A DNA stretch of 64,000 nt from Loxodes magnus (GCA_946699065.1 CAMPDV010000005.1:1798001-1862000); one strand, 5' to 3'; shown: positions 12,214-25,310, counted from the first letter of the stretch. Notes: generated from the letters alone by a model not told the origin. A program made the numbers and translations.

Positions 12214-15200
12214 CTTTTATTATAAATAAATCAATAGTTTGGAAATTTAAATATGCCTATAATTTATATAACCAGCCATCTATTTATATTTATTTACTTC
12301 CACTCTAATAATCATAAATCTTAGTTCCAGGTCAGATCATTTTTCCTATATATGATATTTAATTTAAAAGAGAAAGATTGAATATTAAAAAGAAGCAAAT
12401 TTATCAAAGTCAAAATATTTATTAAAGCTAAGCAATTTAACTAATTACTCAAGGAGAATTACTCTAAATGAATTAGCATCACTATTAATTCATTTTTGTT
12501 TCTTAGTTTTATTTTAGATAAGTATTAAGGAAATGCAATAAAGTATTTACTAAGAATGTTAATTTAATGCCTTTATAAGTTTAGTCGATCATTATTTCTA
12601 TTTGGATATTTATTTATATATAAGTATAATTTACAGTCTATATATTATTTTACAAATCTAGATTAGTTATTTATTGAGAAAATAATTTTTCATTTGCGAA
12701 CTATATTAAGTAAATTAAGTTGTATATTAAATTAATCAATCTACAGTAAATTTCTTTATATTTTGAATTGCTAGTTTATCGATAAATATAACTAAGATCT
12801 TTTATTTTTCTTTAGACTTTTAACTTTGAAGTTCTTCTACTTAATCTACTTTACTGTTTAGTGAGATCTATATTTGAAATTATTTAATTATATTTAGTAT
12901 TTTTAATTAATCTTATTGAAATTTAAGTTTAGCTAGTTTTTTCCAATACTTCGCTTCTTTAGCATTTTATCAGAGATTGATTTTTAATAACTTCTTATTA
13001 TTTTTATATTTCTTTGATTTGAAGTTATAAAGCAATGCTCGTTTAGCCTTTTATAGAGTATTTAAAATTAAAATTTATAATTTGGTAAAAATTACTTAAT
13101 ATATAGATTTAATATAAATTCTTTTAAATTAATCTAGTAATAGTTCTGATTCATACTAAGTTAAATAGCTCTTAAATATTGAGAAGCTAATTTTTCTAAT
13201 CTTTATAACCTTCTTCATTTTTAAATTTATTAAACGAATAATTTTCCTATTTTAAGTGATAATTACCAGCTATTCTTAAATTAATTTATTCTATTTGCTT
13301 CAAATCAAATATTCAAAATATAGGATACTTATAAAATTATAATTATTCTAATTTTTCTATTTTATCTACTTAATTGGTTAAATAACTCTACTTTTTTTCT
13401 TTATCAATGCTTAGCATTTCATTTTTTAACCAGACTAAGCTGCTAAATAGTGATAATAGGTATAAAATTAAGTTTAGCTTAATGCTTATATTATCTACAA
13501 GTCGCTTAATAAATTAGATAGTTGCAAAGGTAAGTAATTATAAGCATCATTATAAAAACAGTTATGAAATTCTCTTTTAGTTATAAGCTCTAATAATTAT
13601 TTAAGTTGGAGGCCTAAGCATCTATTTAACTAGTTCTTTGCTTGCTTTATTTTAATTAGTGCAAGTTTATATGATTATGTAGGTGTATGATTGCAATGCT
13701 AAAGCTATCCTTATGATCATTGCTAGTTTATGCTATTAGCTTTATTATTTTTAATTATTAGACTAGATATTATGATATGCACTCAAAGGATAACTTTCTA
13801 TATCATATCAGCTTGTCTTGATTCAATCAATATATTAGTTTTCTGGATGTCAATTTTGCTATAAATTAAACTTGAGAGTTAAATAACTTAAAGAGAACCT
13901 CTGAGTAATTTTTATTTTATAAATAGATGCTATATAAATATATATAGCAGATCAAAATCAATAGATCAGATCAATCAGGTTAACATTTTATCTTTACAAC
14001 AAGTAGATGAGCACATAAACAATATTATTACTAATAAAGGCATAGAACTTTAAAATTGTCGATGGTTCGTTTCTTAATAAAGCAATAGAATTAAGATAAA
14101 GAAATGTAGCTTTTGGTTTAAATTATTTATAAACCTCCCTAACTATTTTAAATCAAATATTCTCTAGAATTATCAAAAAATTAAAAAGGTTTCTAAGATT
14201 TGCTACATAATCAAATAGTTGTGATCAAAGCAAAATTACCTTTGAAACATTAAAAAAATTGAGATTTCGAGATCAAAAATAGAATTAATTATGATAAATT
14301 TGATTGGTTTAAGAATTACCAAATTTAAAGACCATAGAATTAAATAAATTATAAGATATTGCATAATTTTATTATTTTTCTCATTCCTTTTACATTTTTG
14401 ATTGTATGTTTACTTAATTTAGATTCATTATAAAATGTTTAAAACCTATGTAAAAAATCACCTATTAAACTTTAAATGCTAAATTTTAGATATAGGAGTT
14501 CTTTTAGCTTTATAATTATAGAATACTTTTATATTTTCAACTATATTATTTATAAAATAGATTATAGTTATTTTAATAAATAAACTTATAATAAAGGAAA
14601 GTTTATCAATAACGGAGAATTTTAATTATTTTTAGTTAAGTTGATAGCTTAGATGATATGGAGTTAGGAGTTATTCTAAGATAACTTATCTTGACTTTAT
14701 AAAATGGATTATTTATTCTCCCTAATAAAATGCTAGACTCTATATTTTAACTAATTTAATAAAAATAGCTTTATATTTTTCTTTTAAGATTGATTTTACT
14801 TCTATTATTAGAATGATATTTAATTTTCATATTCTTAGTTTTTCTTTAATAGATCTGATTCTGTATATTTGTAAACCTTTTATGTTTATAATTTTTATTA
14901 GCTTTATTATAAAATCTGACTTCATAATCACACCCCTAATAATGAATTTATCGTCTCAGAACTTGGATATTTTAAAGGAAATTTCTTTAAATAAAAAAAT
15001 TAAATAATCTGGCTGCTTTCATTAAGTAATATGGTTTATAATTATTTAAATGTATTTCAGAATGTTTTAAATAAGCTTGATTGTTGTAAAATCATTTTTT
15101 ATCAGCATCCTAGCCCTAATATCTTATTTTTTTAGACATGTTGTTGTAAATATTTATTCTACTGATTATTATGATCTAATAAGCTTCTACTCTACCTTTA

Positions 15201-17640
15201 TTTACCAATAAAGCTAAATGAATACATCCTTAATAATATACGAATGATAATTATAAACTGTACAAAATCCTTGAAGTATATTAAAAAAGCTCTCTTATTA
15301 AATAGTTTTTGGTTATAATAAAATTTATAGTTCTGAATAATTAATTGCATATAATAAAGATACTAACTTAAAAATTATCTATATATTATTCATTTATAGT
15401 TTCCTTAGAAAATAATTTATAAAGCTTATTCTACTTAAATAAACAAGCTTCTTTCTTAGTATTTAAGAAATTAATACCTACGAGATTTGAGTGTTGGATA
15501 TTATGTAGAGATTAATGGGTTAAAATTAAGAATTCTACTAAACAAATAGTTATTTAGAGCTTACTATTGAATTTAATACTATAATTATCATGCTATGCCT
15601 CCTTTTAAATAAAAGCTGTTTTAATTGTTTATTGGATTTAGATCTTAGCTAATATCTATAATTCTTACATCATAATATTAGGTAACTCAAAGGATGAAAC
15701 TAAATATTTAATATTATCATACAAACATATGAAAATAATTATTTCCATGTAGTTCTCCTTACATTAATCTATTAATTACTTAGTATACTTGATTTAGTTA
15801 TATAAAAATGGTAATAAAGTATATTTATTTAACTTCTTTAGAAATGAGAAAAAGTTATTATTTTATAACAATTTAAGAGAGTAATATAGACAGCATAGTT
15901 ACCTATTCTTAGTAAAATCTTTCTAGATAAAGTAGCTCTTGTATTTTGACTGAAGTTTAGATATATCATGCAATCAAATTGAAAACAAATAAATTGTTTT
16001 ACTATTTTTTATTGCTATGATCCAATCAATGACATATACTTACCTTCTAAATATATAGCATTAATTTGATTATTTGCTTTGCTAGTCTTTTTTATTATAC
16101 AAAGTAGTTTTTCTCGAGATTAAGGAATTTTATTTAAATACCTTTATATAGGTAACAATTTTAAATGATCAGGTGAGAAAATTCCTAAACTAAGTAATTT
16201 TTTAGAGCTATTAAGAGAAATGCGGTTAAAGGTGAATAGCTCAAAAATGAATAAGTCCTATTCTCTAAAGACAATTTAACATTTATTTAGCACATAAAAG
16301 CTTTAAATAAAGTCTAGAAGTTTAGTTAAGTTACTTAACCTTTTATAGTTAATTAATTATTTGCTGTATATATTATTAGTTAAAACCAAATTAAAATATA
16401 TTTTTGATTATTTTGGCTAAATCATAGTTGTTTTTCCAACTGCTCTAGTTTTAAAAATACTTTTCAATTTACTATGCTTAAAAATTTCTGGATGCTATTT
16501 TTCTTGCTATATTTTATAAGGCTGAGCTCTTTAATAGATCTATCCATAATGACACTTATATTATTGAACCATAATTTATGAGTATTATTGGGTTTATAAT
16601 TTATAAGCCTAATTAGTTTTGCTAAAATTAGTGAAGATAATCAGTCTATAAAAATTGTATATATTTCTAGATTTTCAAAAACAATTTTATCTTTAAGTTA
16701 GATTTATATAATTAAAATACTTTTTGTGCAAGATTAGGCTAAATAAAAATATCAAAAATAGTAGTTTTTTTAATTAATAGTAGTTTTATAATTAAATAGA
16801 TTTTCTATGTTAAATTCATCAATAATATCAATAATATCAATATTGTACTAAATTCTTCTTTCTTATTGCCTTTATTATTGCTATTAGTGCTAGCTAATTT
16901 ATAATTATTCAATTACTTATAAATTTGATCTTAATGCTTATTATTTTGATTCCACTTCTCTATAAGAACTTCTATCTCTTTCTACTTTTCTTATTTACTT
17001 TTTAGGATTATTAGTTTCCTTTTTTGCTAGGCTTTGTTTCCTGAACTTTGAATATCGGCAAGTATTATTTAGTTTATCTGTGAAGTGATCTACTTAATGC
17101 CAAAAAATATTTCTATTCAGTATTTTATATTAAAGATAATAGTTGATTGAGTATTTTAGTTTTAAGTTGATTGATAGTTAAAACTTAGTGCTTGCGCTAT
17201 TAAGATATTTTATATATTATTGTAGAAGCAGCTAACTAAAGCTGGTAATTAAATACTGTTTTTGCTTTATTCTAAACAATAGTTTATCATGCTAATTAAG
17301 CTTGCTTTCTATGCAACTCCTTTACTTTATATGCTTAAATAAAACAGCAATAAAGCAAAGGTTATTTATAAAAAGCAAGACAAAGAGATTTATAGATGAG
17401 TTGTTATTGACTAAGAACAATATATTTCTGTTTTGATAGTTTTAAAGAAGCTATACAATCTTATTGATAACTAAATAAACTCTATTTAATTAACTATTTA
17501 ACAAAATTATTTCGATTTAACATAAATACTTAAGCTGGCTAATTTAATTTAAGTTAATAGATAAATAATTAACTATTTTACATGATTCAAAAGTTTAATC
17601 TAATTAAATCACTAAAATAAATATAAAATCTATTATTATT
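12214..17640. other. Long AT-rich gene-poor stretch
   Basis: 5.4 kb between the start of the channel gene and the stop of the kinase gene, both on the minus strand. All frames are formally open. The best candidate, 12589-13218 minus (209 codons, M-K-K-V-I-K-I-R-K start, TGA end), has a coiled-coil look but no Gly and no Pro, as expected of translated noise. Minus-strand readings around 15.9-17.1 kb use TGA for nearly every Trp and have the same poor composition. I see no transposase, RNA gene or long repeat. Confidence 0.45.
16818..16841. repeat. Short tandem repeat, 9-base unit
   Basis: The unit ATCAATAAT occurs twice plus two thirds of a third copy (24 bases). It lies in the long gene-poor stretch and looks like ordinary AT-rich slippage sequence with no evident function. 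Confidence 0.8.
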
Positions 17641-19612
17641 TCAAATTTTTCTTGTATTATTTAACTTTAAATCTTCTTAAGGCTTTTTAATATTGGATTC
17701 TTCTTTGATTTCAATACTTTATGCTCGCTACTTAGTTAGGTTAAATGCTTATTTATTTTAATTCTCGTTTTAGTTTTGTTTTTGCTATGCTTTCTATTAA
17801 TTTAACTCTAGTTAGCCTCTTTTTTGTGTTTAATCTTTTAAATTCGATTAATTACTTTAAGTCTAGCTTAAAGTAGGCGTTTTACTTAGATCTTCCTAAT
17901 TGATTTGTAAACTTTTTCGAGTTATTGACTCAACTTGATTTTCGTTTTATTTATTTTAATTCAGCTTATCAGGATGTTCTTTAATAACTTTATCATGGTT
18001 GGTAGGATTAGTTATTGTAGTTTAAATGGAATCAAAACCATCAGAATAACCGGAATTTTTCCTAATTTATTTTTGCTTAAATTCTTCTGATTACATTAAA
18101 CCATAAGGATCCATCATATTTTTAAATTCATTAAATGATATTTTGTTATCATGTCCTATATCTACATCGCTTATCATATTTTATATTTCTTCAGCGCTAA
18201 ATTTTGTTCCATTTTAAAGTAAAGCTTTCTATAAATCTTCTTTGGTAATGAATCCTGATTTATCTGTGTCAAAAAAATTAAAAGCTTCCCAGAGCTTTTC
18301 TTCTTTCATGTATATTTTGCTATTTAAGGTTGCTGCAATAAATTCACTGTAGTGGATCTTTCCATGGCCAATATACTCAGCTTATTAAATTAATTTATTT
18401 AGTTTTTCCTCAGCAATGTTATGTCCACAGTGCTTTATCGTTTACTTAAACTCATGAACATTAACATATCCTGTTTTTTCATGATCTATAAGGTGAAATG
18501 CTTTATTGAGTTCTTTTATTTCGTTTTAGTGTAAATTTTTAACTATAATTTTCATAGCCTCCTTTCTTAGCTAAATATCAGCACAATAATTCTTCATGTT
18601 TTCGAAAAATTCCTAAGGTATTTCTACAGTAAGCTAAATAGCTTTATTAAACCAAGGATGTTCAAGGGCATTTTCAATGCTTATCCTTTAAGTGGGATCT
18701 TTTTATAGGAAAAGCTTTATTAATCTTTTAGCTTCAATAGAAACAGAATTTCATACGTTTTGCTTGAATTCTATTTTTCCATGCTTTATGCTTTTGAAAA
18801 TGTCTTAATTGTTTTTTCCTCCAAAAGGTAAACTTCCGCTTAACATAGTATATAAAACAACTCCTAAAGATCAAATGTCGCATTCTTTACCATAAACCGC
18901 ATTAAGAACTTCGGGTGCTACATAATAAGGAGTTCCGACCATAGTTTTCAAGTCGTTCTTTCTTTATCCAAACTTATTAGATAGTCCAAAGTCAATTAGC
19001 TTTATCTCTGAATCTTCTTCTTTTGTTTCGAATAAAAAGTTTTCAGGTTTAATATCTCTATGGCATACATTGTTTTCATGTAAGTGCTTAACAGCTCTCA
19101 GCATTTTTTCAAAAAGAACAGCAGCTTCTTATTCGGTCAGTTTCTGCTTTTTGATAATTCTGTCGAATAGTTCTCCTCCTTCACAATATTCCATGACAAT
19201 ATGTAAATATTTAGCATCTTCATAAGTATAATAAGATCTGATAATGTTAGGATGATCACATTTATGAAGAATATCGATTTCTCTCTTTAGAAGATGCATT
19301 TCACTTTTTACCTTATCCTTCAAAATAGTTTTCACAGCAAATTTCTTATTTCCACAAGTATCTCCTCCTTCTTAAGTTCTTTTTCAAGCAACTCTTACAG
19401 TTCCAAAGCTTCCATGTCCAAGCGTTTTACCGAATTTGAAATCTAGTCTAATTTCTAAATGAAAGAATACCTTTTTATAGAGTAGACTCATGTGTGGCTA
19501 TTTTAGCAGGTTTGAAATTTTAGACAGTATTATTAGACTCAATTTAGCTTGAATTGTTGTTAAGCTACAAAATCTCTGATTTTTACTTATGATTAGAACA
19601 GCACTAACCCAT
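17641..19612 (-). CDS. Calcium-dependent protein kinase (CDPK), N-terminally acylated type
   Basis: 651 residues in two exons; the 16-nt intron GTATTCTTTCATTTAG (19455-19470) lies just before the kinase domain, and removing it restores the glycine-loop frame. It is a Ser/Thr kinase activated directly by calcium. M-G-Q-C-C-S at the N-terminus predicts myristoylation and palmitoylation, hence membrane targeting. The kinase domain (~65-325) has G-H-G-S-F-G, catalytic Lys in [19 protein letters not shown] and D-I-W-S-L-G, where the invariant Trp is coded by TGA. A junction region and four EF hands follow (~365-510); EF1, EF3 (D-T-D-K-S-G-F-I) and EF4 look able to bind calcium, while EF2 (I-G-H-G-K-I) is degenerate. 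The ~140-residue C-terminus is Q/N-rich. The start is fixed by the acylation motif and the stop is TGA at 17641-17643. Confidence 0.95.
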
Positions 19613-21815
19613 ATTTAAATATAATCATCACTTCAAACAAAAACACACTATATTCTACTTAAAACTACTCATCTTTTACTTAGCTTCGTTATCTAATCTT
19701 TAAACTAGAATCTATTTAAAACCTCTCTAAGCTCTATATACTCTTATGGTCTCATTAGAAGTTCGTTGTAGACAGTAATATAGATAAATGTAGATATGAA
19801 GCAATAAGAGTAATTAGTGACTAATTAGTCACTAAAATTAATGTTTTAGTAATATTTTACTTGAATGCGAGATAGCAATAATCTTCAAAACTACCTATTT
19901 AAGAAAATTAGATATTAATATCTTGCTATATGAAACCTATATGCTATAGATAGCAATCTAATCTGTTTCAAATACTTAATTCTAATATTTGCTTTAGCAT
20001 AAATAAGGTATATTGCAGATTTAGTATTATAGATATACATGCCCAGGTACATTTAAAATAGTTTCTTTCCTTTGAATAGTTAGTCTTCTATTCAAAGAAT
20101 AACTGAAATCTATAAAATTAAAAGCTATATTTAAAGACTTGAATATAAAAGTAGCAATCTAAAATTTTTAATATTAAAGTAAGAGCTAGAAATGACAGAC
20201 TTTAAATCAGCTTTATTAGGAATGATAATCTAAATACTATTTATATATTATTATATTTGGATTTTATAATTGAGATTAATGTCACTTTAAGCATATTTAT
20301 TATAAATAAAGTAATTTATTTCACTTTAAGTTAATAAAATCCTAAGAATATTTATCTTCCTAGTACTGTCAGATAATCGAATTTATATTTAATTTTCATT
20401 GCAATCTTAATATCAACGAGTACAACTTATATTCTTAATTATTGGGTTCATTATAGAATCATCATAATAGAGTTGTTAAAATTAACTGCTTAATCAAATC
20501 TTAGGAAAGAATTAGAATATTTTGAAAGTAGCAGATTACTTTGATTAGCGAGAAGACAGCTTTACTTATGACTGCTAATTAATTATAGCAACATTTTAGA
20601 ATACTATAAATCCATTATTTATACAAGTCATAGGAAAATATACTTAGAGCATAACTTTAAATATCTAACAAGAAAATAATTAATATATCAAAGAAAAATA
20701 AGCAATTTTAGCCATTACTCTACTACTTTCTTATTAAAAAGATACTAAGGCATCATTTCTTAATTACTCCTTTAGAAAGCATCTAAAGAAGAGAGTTTAT
20801 ATCACATTTATAACACTATCAATTATAGAAAAATATTGTATTTAATTAATTTTAAGAACTAAAAGGCTGCCTTAACAAGTTAGGCTAAAGAAGTGGTAAA
20901 TTATTTGGTTTATGCTTTAAAATGTGATTTAATAAACATATAAATGCTAGCAATCTGATAATGATGTGATTTTCCTAAGTATTTAGTAATTATTGCTAAC
21001 TTTAAATTGCTTATCGAAAGATAAACAAATTCCATAAAGTAATAGCATATATTTTAAAATTCCATATAAGCTAATATCTATTATAAATTAAGCTAGCAGT
21101 TATTTGAATAACACTTACAATTTAGAAGCAAATAATTAAATAGAAAGTAGTAAGAGTTTGATTGATAGTAATTATAACTTCTGAAGTATAAAGAAATCCA
21201 TTTACTTAAGTTGCTATAATTATAAGGGCAAGAAATTCCGGTAATACAATTAAATGGTATTAAAAAGTATGATTTTAGAAAGTTAATGGATAGTTAATAA
21301 TTAAGGCTACTAAATGAGAGAAATAACTCTAATTATGTTCTCAAGCTTTATATCATAATAATTTACCCTTTTGGCTATATCTTTTGTATTAATTATATGA
21401 AGAAATTATATAATGGAAAAGCTTAATCTCAATATACCTAAATATCAATAATATCAGCTTTATTATAAAAATGCTTTGTATATTATACTAATTGCAGTTA
21501 GAAAATAAGTGATATTAAGCATCTAAATATTCCTAAGCAAATTGAAATTTGGTTAAATTAATAACTATATCTCTAATAATAGAGGACAATAAAAAAGCAT
21601 TAGAAAATGAAGAAAGTATAAATCTGAAGATATATGCTTTATAAGTTTAATGAAATACAATAACCATCATACTTAGTTTTAGATACTTCTAACTCTGCTT
21701 CTTGCTCTATTTATTTAAAATTATTATTTACATGCAAAAAGGACTAACTTCCGTTTATAAATGTGAGTAAGAAATTTAATTCTCACAGTAAAAGAGAATA
21801 AAGTAAGCTTTATAA
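19613..21815. other. AT-rich intergenic stretch containing a hairpin
   Basis: 2.2 kb between divergent genes (kinase on minus, unknown gene on plus), so it should include both promoters. Apart from the inverted repeat listed separately I see no gene or motif. Composition is uniformly AT-rich. Confidence 0.45.
20070..20097. repeat. Perfect inverted repeat (10-bp arms, 8-nt loop)
   Basis: CTTTGAATAG, then an 8-base spacer, then CTATTCAAAG. The arms are perfectly complementary, so the site can form a hairpin in DNA or RNA. It lies about 460 bp upstream of the kinase start. It might be a protein-binding palindrome or chance; there is no U-tract typical of a terminator. Confidence 0.6.
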
Positions 21816-22927
21816 ATGAGTAGCAAAATATTATAATAAATAAAAGAAGCAGCTTAAGAAATGTACTATAGCAATGGTACTTAAGATGAAAATAAAAAAT
21901 AGATAAAAATTACATTAAAGCTAAAGCCTTTTAAAGATGTATTTATATAATAGCATAGATGCTATATAAATCAATTGTATAATTGTAATACTTGCTTCTT
22001 ATTATAGGAAGAAATGCTTAAAGAATAGTGAACTTAGTGTAATTTAGTATTAATTCCAATCTAAAAATTTAATGGTTTTTTTCTAAATCTTCAACTTTAA
22101 TTTGAGGAATCAGTCTAATTTTTTGTTGATAATAATTGGATGCTCCCACTCTACTTGGGGGTTTATCTTCTATTCTAGTTAATATTTGAGTCAATTTTTT
22201 GCTTGTAGCAACATCTAGTTAAGCAATGAAAAGCAATGGAAAAAATATCGACGTAAATTAGCAAACAGCCTAGTATATAGTGACCATAGTTGATCTTATA
22301 TCTCTAGCACTCTATTACATCTTTTACAACGTAAATTACATTAGTTGTCCACAAAAAAACTATTATAGTGTGAAACATTATCAAGAACTTAGAAACTGTA
22401 ATGAAGGAAATGGTTGTTAAACTTATTGATGCAATAATCAGCATCATAAAGCATATAGCTAGCCCTTTTGTAAATTCATTCACTCAGAAGGAAAAAAATG
22501 TTAAAGCGAGTGTACTTATACATATTGAGGAAATCATAGTTAGTAAATCCTCGCTTTTCACGAAATTTGCTAAAGAAGCAAAAATTCAACAAAGGCAAAA
22601 AGTCTGAATAAAGACCTTACATATATCATAAACAAAATATAGTTGAAGGGAAAAAGTCTTACTACTATTGTGCAACCTATAAGCGAAAAAGTTATAATCG
22701 CTAAAACTCCTAAGGATACATAAAGGATTATTTCATTCTAACTCAAAAATTCAGAAACTTATTCAACCAAAGATGATACAATGCAACACACAGTAACTAA
22801 AGTTAGTTAAACTGAAAGAGATAAAAGTACTTTTCTGATAAAGGTAGTTTCTGTATCTAATTATAAGTTTTTGGTTCCTCCTACAATAAAATAAATTACC
22901 GTTCTAAACTAATAAATTATAATCTGA
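21816..22927 (+). CDS. Unknown protein with two hydrophobic segments and a Cys-rich region
   Basis: Not a family I recognise. The model is 364 residues: ATG at 21816, one 17-nt intron GTATATAGTGACCATAG (22273-22289), TGA at 22925-22927. Two hydrophobic stretches are visible, one around residues ~105-130 (M-L-P-L-Y-L-G-V-Y-L-L-F) and one just after the intron (L-I-S-L-A-L-Y-Y-I-F-Y). They are followed by a Cys/His/Trp-rich block of ~60 residues (C-N-E-G-N-G-C, Y-W-C-N-N, P-F-C-K-F, K-C-Q-S-E-C) that could bind zinc or form disulfides. The rest is Ser/Thr/Lys-rich. A shorter unspliced alternative starts at ATG 22226 (233 residues, same C-terminus). I prefer the long form because the upstream frame has G+C-richer coding-like sequence and the intron matches the local type. 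Confidence 0.5.
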
Positions 22928-23168
22928 CATTAAGCCTTTTATTATTTAGAAATCATCTTATACTATTTTATATTTAGAAAAATGTCACCAACTATACTTA
23001 TTTTTATTAGAGTTTTGAAAAGCATCTTTAATAATGGGTTTCATCACTAGTTACTTTACATTAAAGAAAGTTGAAAGTTTCATTTTATCTTTAAATAAAT
23101 AATATTTTGATTGTAAAGAGTGCTTATTAAAGTACATATAAAGTAATTTGATGTATTTTATAATAAAT

Positions 23169-23978
23169 TCAATTTTTGAGTTCATAAATATAATCACATT
23201 CAGCTGACGCCGAGTTAATTCTTAAAACTTTCTTTTATTTTTGTTCAGTTTGCACCCAAGTAAAAAAGTGTTCATTTCATTTTAAGCTATTTGTAAAGCA
23301 GAATATAGGCTCAGGAAGGTTGATGTCTTTGATCTGTTGTTATTCTATAGTTTGGTTATTTTGTTCTTTTTTTGAATTATGAAATCTTCAACTTAAAGCA
23401 ATAGGCAGGATATGATGCTCAGTTTTAAATGATGTTGGGCTTCATTGATTGCTTTCCAAGTTGAATTATTCTGCGTGCATTTAATACTCTTTGTTCTTTA
23501 AATTTCATCCTCCCATTACAAGTATTTCTTTATTAGTTTTATATGCAGTACACCCTGCTCTTGGAATAATCAGATCAGCTATTTTTGTTCACTCAGTTCC
23601 TAACTATAAGTCAAATATTTCTACACTGCTTAGAAGGGAGTTTAAAGAGCGCCCTCCTATAACAAATAGTTTATTTTTGAAGCCTATTATTTCACAGTCA
23701 TATCTTTCAATGTTTAAGGTGGGCAAATTTTATTCTTCTCCTTACAATTCAATGCAAACAACCGCATTAGTTGGTTACTTTTGCTCACAATCGCCTCCTG
23801 CGTAATATATAAAACTATTGTAGCAAGTTGATCGAACCTAAGGCAGATTTCTTTTTAACTCTACAACTCCATATTGTCCATTTTCCAAAAAATATAAATG
23901 AACTAGTGGTGTTCCAGCTTCCAGTAGATGAACGAAAACTCTTTACTAATTTTTTTAAATATCTGACTTTTTTTCCAT
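23169..23978 (-). CDS. Kelch-repeat protein
   Basis: 269 residues, one exon, ATG at 23976-23978 to TGA at 23169-23171. Kelch repeats form beta-propeller blades used for protein binding. Visible blade signatures are Y-Y-A-G-G-D (residues ~65-70), K-L-F-V-I-G-G-R...V-E-I-F-D (~105-130), then T-E-W-T-K-I...P-R-A-G-C-T-A-Y and I-L-V-M-G-G-W, ending with F-N-L-E-S-N-Q-W. Several of the conserved Trp residues are coded by TGA, so with the standard code the gene would look broken. With about three blades it is shorter than a full propeller; it may be incomplete or pair with another chain. The last 80 residues lack kelch motifs. It converges with the upstream plus-strand gene, leaving 241 bases between the two stops. 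Confidence 0.82.
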
Positions 23979-24488
23979 ACATTATCAAACTCCTCCCATT
24001 ATCTAAAATAAAATTAGTCTTATTTATCATTTAATTAGAAATAATCTTTTAATTCAAATTCCTAATTTATTCAAAATAGCACTCTCATTGTAATAATTCA
24101 AAGATTATTTTATTATCTTTAACGATCTTTAATATGGATATTTTTAGCTTAATCTTGATTATTTTATTACTAACTTTGAAATAAAATTAAGCTTTTATAT
24201 TGCTTTGAGATATTTATACTCTTTCTTTAGTGCCAGTATTCCATTAAATTACTGCTATTGATTTTTATTTTCTTTTTAATCTTAAAATTACTGGGAATCT
24301 TTATTATAACTAAAATCATCTCCCTTTTAGATTATATAGAGTCATTCTATTTGAAGAAGTTAGAAGATTCAGCATTCAATTACCTGAAAATCTTCATGTA
24401 ACTTCAGCTTATGAAGTGTAAAATTGAGTAAATGAATATCAGCATGCAAAGGTGTCAGTTAGGTTATATGGTTTTTAATTATGAATAT
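23979..24488. other. Spacer between two minus-strand genes, partly coding-like
   Basis: About 500 bases. The segment 24369-24488 stays in frame with the gene to its right if that gene's TGA at 24489-24491 is read as Trp; the extension ends L-K-L-H-E-D-F-Q-V-I-E-C at TGA 24369-24371 and looks protein-like in its last 28 residues. From 24030 to 24340 I see nothing. Confidence 0.4.
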
Positions 24489-25177
24489 TCAAAATGTTAA
24501 TATAAGTATTTAGTAAGAGATGCTTTCATCCAGGGAAATTTTAAAAGTAATCGTTAATTTACAATAATCAGTAAAATATTACAAGTTACATTGGGATATT
24601 GATTTCTTCTTAGGAATTATGTTTGCTTGTTCTTCATTCTCATCAAGCGAATCTACTAAACTTTCTTCACTGCTATCTACTAAGAGGTCGCTCTAAAGCA
24701 AGTTTTTGGAGGCTTTTTATTTCATAAACGGAGCTAAATTTATAACTTACGATGAAAACTAGTGGACTGACTTTTTTATAGTAAGCCGATGCTCTCATTA
24801 CTAGCACTTTCTAGAATTTATTTCTATTTCTACTTAATTAAGAATCCTTTGTAAAAGTGAAGATTTTGAAATCTTTAATTCTTACATTTTATTTTTAGAG
24901 TACTGGAGGCTATTTCTTTTACTTCTCCATAAGTATTATCACCCAATTGATTACTAGACTCATATATGATTTAGCATAGATTATTGGGTCTGATATTTTT
25001 ACTAAAGTCAACAATAAAGTACTTATTTTTACCAGAGGAACTTTATTTCAAATGCTTGACTTTATCTTAATTAACTCTCAAATTCCACTATAATCCACTT
25101 TAAGTTTATAACTTTTCTGCGCTCTCTTAAGTTTCACTGATAGGCTGTTTCGGAGGACTTTAGTTTTGTGTTTCCAT
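24489..25177 (-). CDS. Unknown small acidic/Gln-rich protein
   Basis: No recognised family. The model has 223 residues in two exons, with a 17-nt intron GTAAGTTATAAATTTAG at 24734-24750; splicing restores one frame from ATG (25175-25177). The N-terminal half is Q/S/K-rich with a segment G-K-N-K-Y-F-I-V-D-F that may be folded. After the intron comes an acidic stretch (V-D-S-S-E-E-S-L-V-D-S-L-D-E-N-E-E) followed by K-K-K, a pattern often seen in phosphorylated linkers. The stop is uncertain: TGA 24489-24491 may be the terminator, or Trp with the protein running to TGA at 24369-24371 (40 more residues). It is divergent from the plus-strand gene starting at 25311, with 133 bases between starts, so the two may share a promoter. 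Confidence 0.6.
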
Positions 25178-25310
25178 GCTTTTAGAATAATGGCTTTATA
25201 AATATAAATGCCTAAAATAATTCCTCAAATACCTTTAATTTAGACTTAACTTCAACAACTTAAACTTATATAAGCTAAACTAATATACTATTTTAAATTT
25301 ACATCACTCA

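Noticed and set aside
12589..13218. Minus-strand 209-codon reading with coiled-coil look
   Set aside because: It contains no Gly and no Pro and has the composition expected from AT-rich noise when every codon is sense.
14813..15007. Plus-strand hydrophobic ORF of 64 codons
   Set aside because: Phe/Ile/Leu-rich string from AT-rich sequence with no supporting motif; chance ORFs of this type are common here.
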